Assembly (NCBI GenBank): GCA_946886875.1
Contig: CAMPJN010000211.1
Coordinates: 1 to 6,678, forward strand
Direction of reading: 5' to 3'
DNA from: an uncultured Pseudomonas sp.
GTDB taxonomy: Bacteria; Pseudomonadota; Gammaproteobacteria; Pseudomonadales; Pseudomonadaceae
Length of the DNA: 6,678 bases
The position numbers and the translations under genes were made by a program. Below, piece by piece: positions 6,467-6,678 of this stretch; the first letter of the stretch is position 1; the number at the start of each line of letters is the position of its first letter. Below the pieces are notes generated by a model. That model worked only from the letters and a program-made list of their open reading frames with translations. It ran no database searches and had not been told where the DNA came from.

Positions 6467-6678
6467 GCGTGGGGCTCCTTGAGTGTCGGCGATACTTCCA
6501 GGTAGGCACGCAACTGCTGCAGTCGCTGCTGCGTGTCGCCGGCAGGGGGTACGGGGTGGGTGGTGTGGCCAGGAAATTGGGTGCGCAAATCGAGATAAGT
6601 CTGCAGGGCGTCAGCTTCATCGAAGCTGGCGGCCTCGATCAGGAACAGGCCGAAGGGCCTGGAAGTGCCGGCCTATGT
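6463..6678 (-). CDS. 3' end of the upstream gene, possible T6SS effector adaptor; in-frame TAG near the edge
   Basis: The frame ending at TGA 6465-6463 reads RPFGLFLIEAASFDEADA, then LQTYLDLRTQFPGH, PVPPAGDTQQRLQQ and LRAYLEVSPTLKEPHA. It has a believable amphipathic composition and overlaps the effector start by 4 nt (ATGA), so it is very likely coding and in the same operon. I cannot assign a family from 69 residues. The gene before a VasX-like effector is often a DUF4123 adaptor (VasW/Tap type) that loads the toxin onto VgrG, so that role is a guess from position. Oddity: the frame meets TAG at 6675-6673, and no ATG or GTG start follows in frame. A different frame (IGRHFQALRPV...) is open at the edge and closes near 6620. 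A frameshift or nonsense mutation in this gene, or an error at the sequence edge, would explain this. Confidence 0.5.
6475..6480 (-). promoter_or_regulatory. Ribosome binding site AAGGAG of the effector gene
   Basis: AAGGAG on the minus strand has an 8-nt spacer (CCCCACGC) to the effector ATG at 6466. It lies inside the last codons of the upstream frame, so initiation on the effector is probably coupled to translation of that gene. Confidence 0.8.

Overview
The window looks like a chromosomal segment from a Pseudomonas-type gammaproteobacterium. The coding regions are mostly 60-70% G+C, Shine-Dalgarno sites are strong (AAGGA/AAGGAG about 8 nt before the start), and protein similarity points to a lipoprotein metalloprotease and a type VI secretion (T6SS) effector island typical of that genus. 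The genus is an inference from family resemblance, not from a search. Every supportable gene is on the minus strand, so transcription runs from the right edge to the left edge.

From right to left: (1) the 3' end of an unrecognised gene (6463-6678) that overlaps the next gene by ATGA and sits where T6SS effector adaptors (DUF4123 type) usually lie. Its frame carries a TAG six bases from the window edge. (2) A 1283-codon gene (2615-6466) encoding a probable VasX-like T6SS effector. It has an N-terminal segment matching the MIX-type signature hRxGhhYhh (ARPGYLYVF, residues 137-145), a long helical middle, a cluster of hydrophobic segments at about 954-1040, and a roughly 240-residue soluble tail. 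(3) A 348-aa two-helix membrane protein (1554-2600) of apparent DUF6708 type, 14 nt downstream and a candidate immunity partner. (4) A 1070-1570 segment holding two small reading frames in the same phase, separated by one TGA. Read through, they form a plausible two-helix membrane protein whose first helix spans the stop. This is the most interesting oddity in the window. (5) A 92-aa three-helix membrane protein (694-972). (6) About 300 bp without a convincing gene (386-693). (7) The 5' end of an M48-family lipoprotein protease (1-385), which probably marks the boundary with ordinary chromosome.

The working model is an adaptor-effector-immunity operon. The adaptor would load the pore-forming effector on the T6SS spike, the effector would attack the inner membrane of neighbouring cells, and one or more downstream membrane proteins would protect the producer. 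The downstream part (about 1060-2500) is clearly more AT-rich than the effector: about 38% G+C over 2041-2280, against 62-72% in sample 60-nt lines of the effector. This fits faster-evolving or separately acquired immunity-type genes. No RNA genes, CRISPR arrays, insertion sequences or attachment sites were seen.
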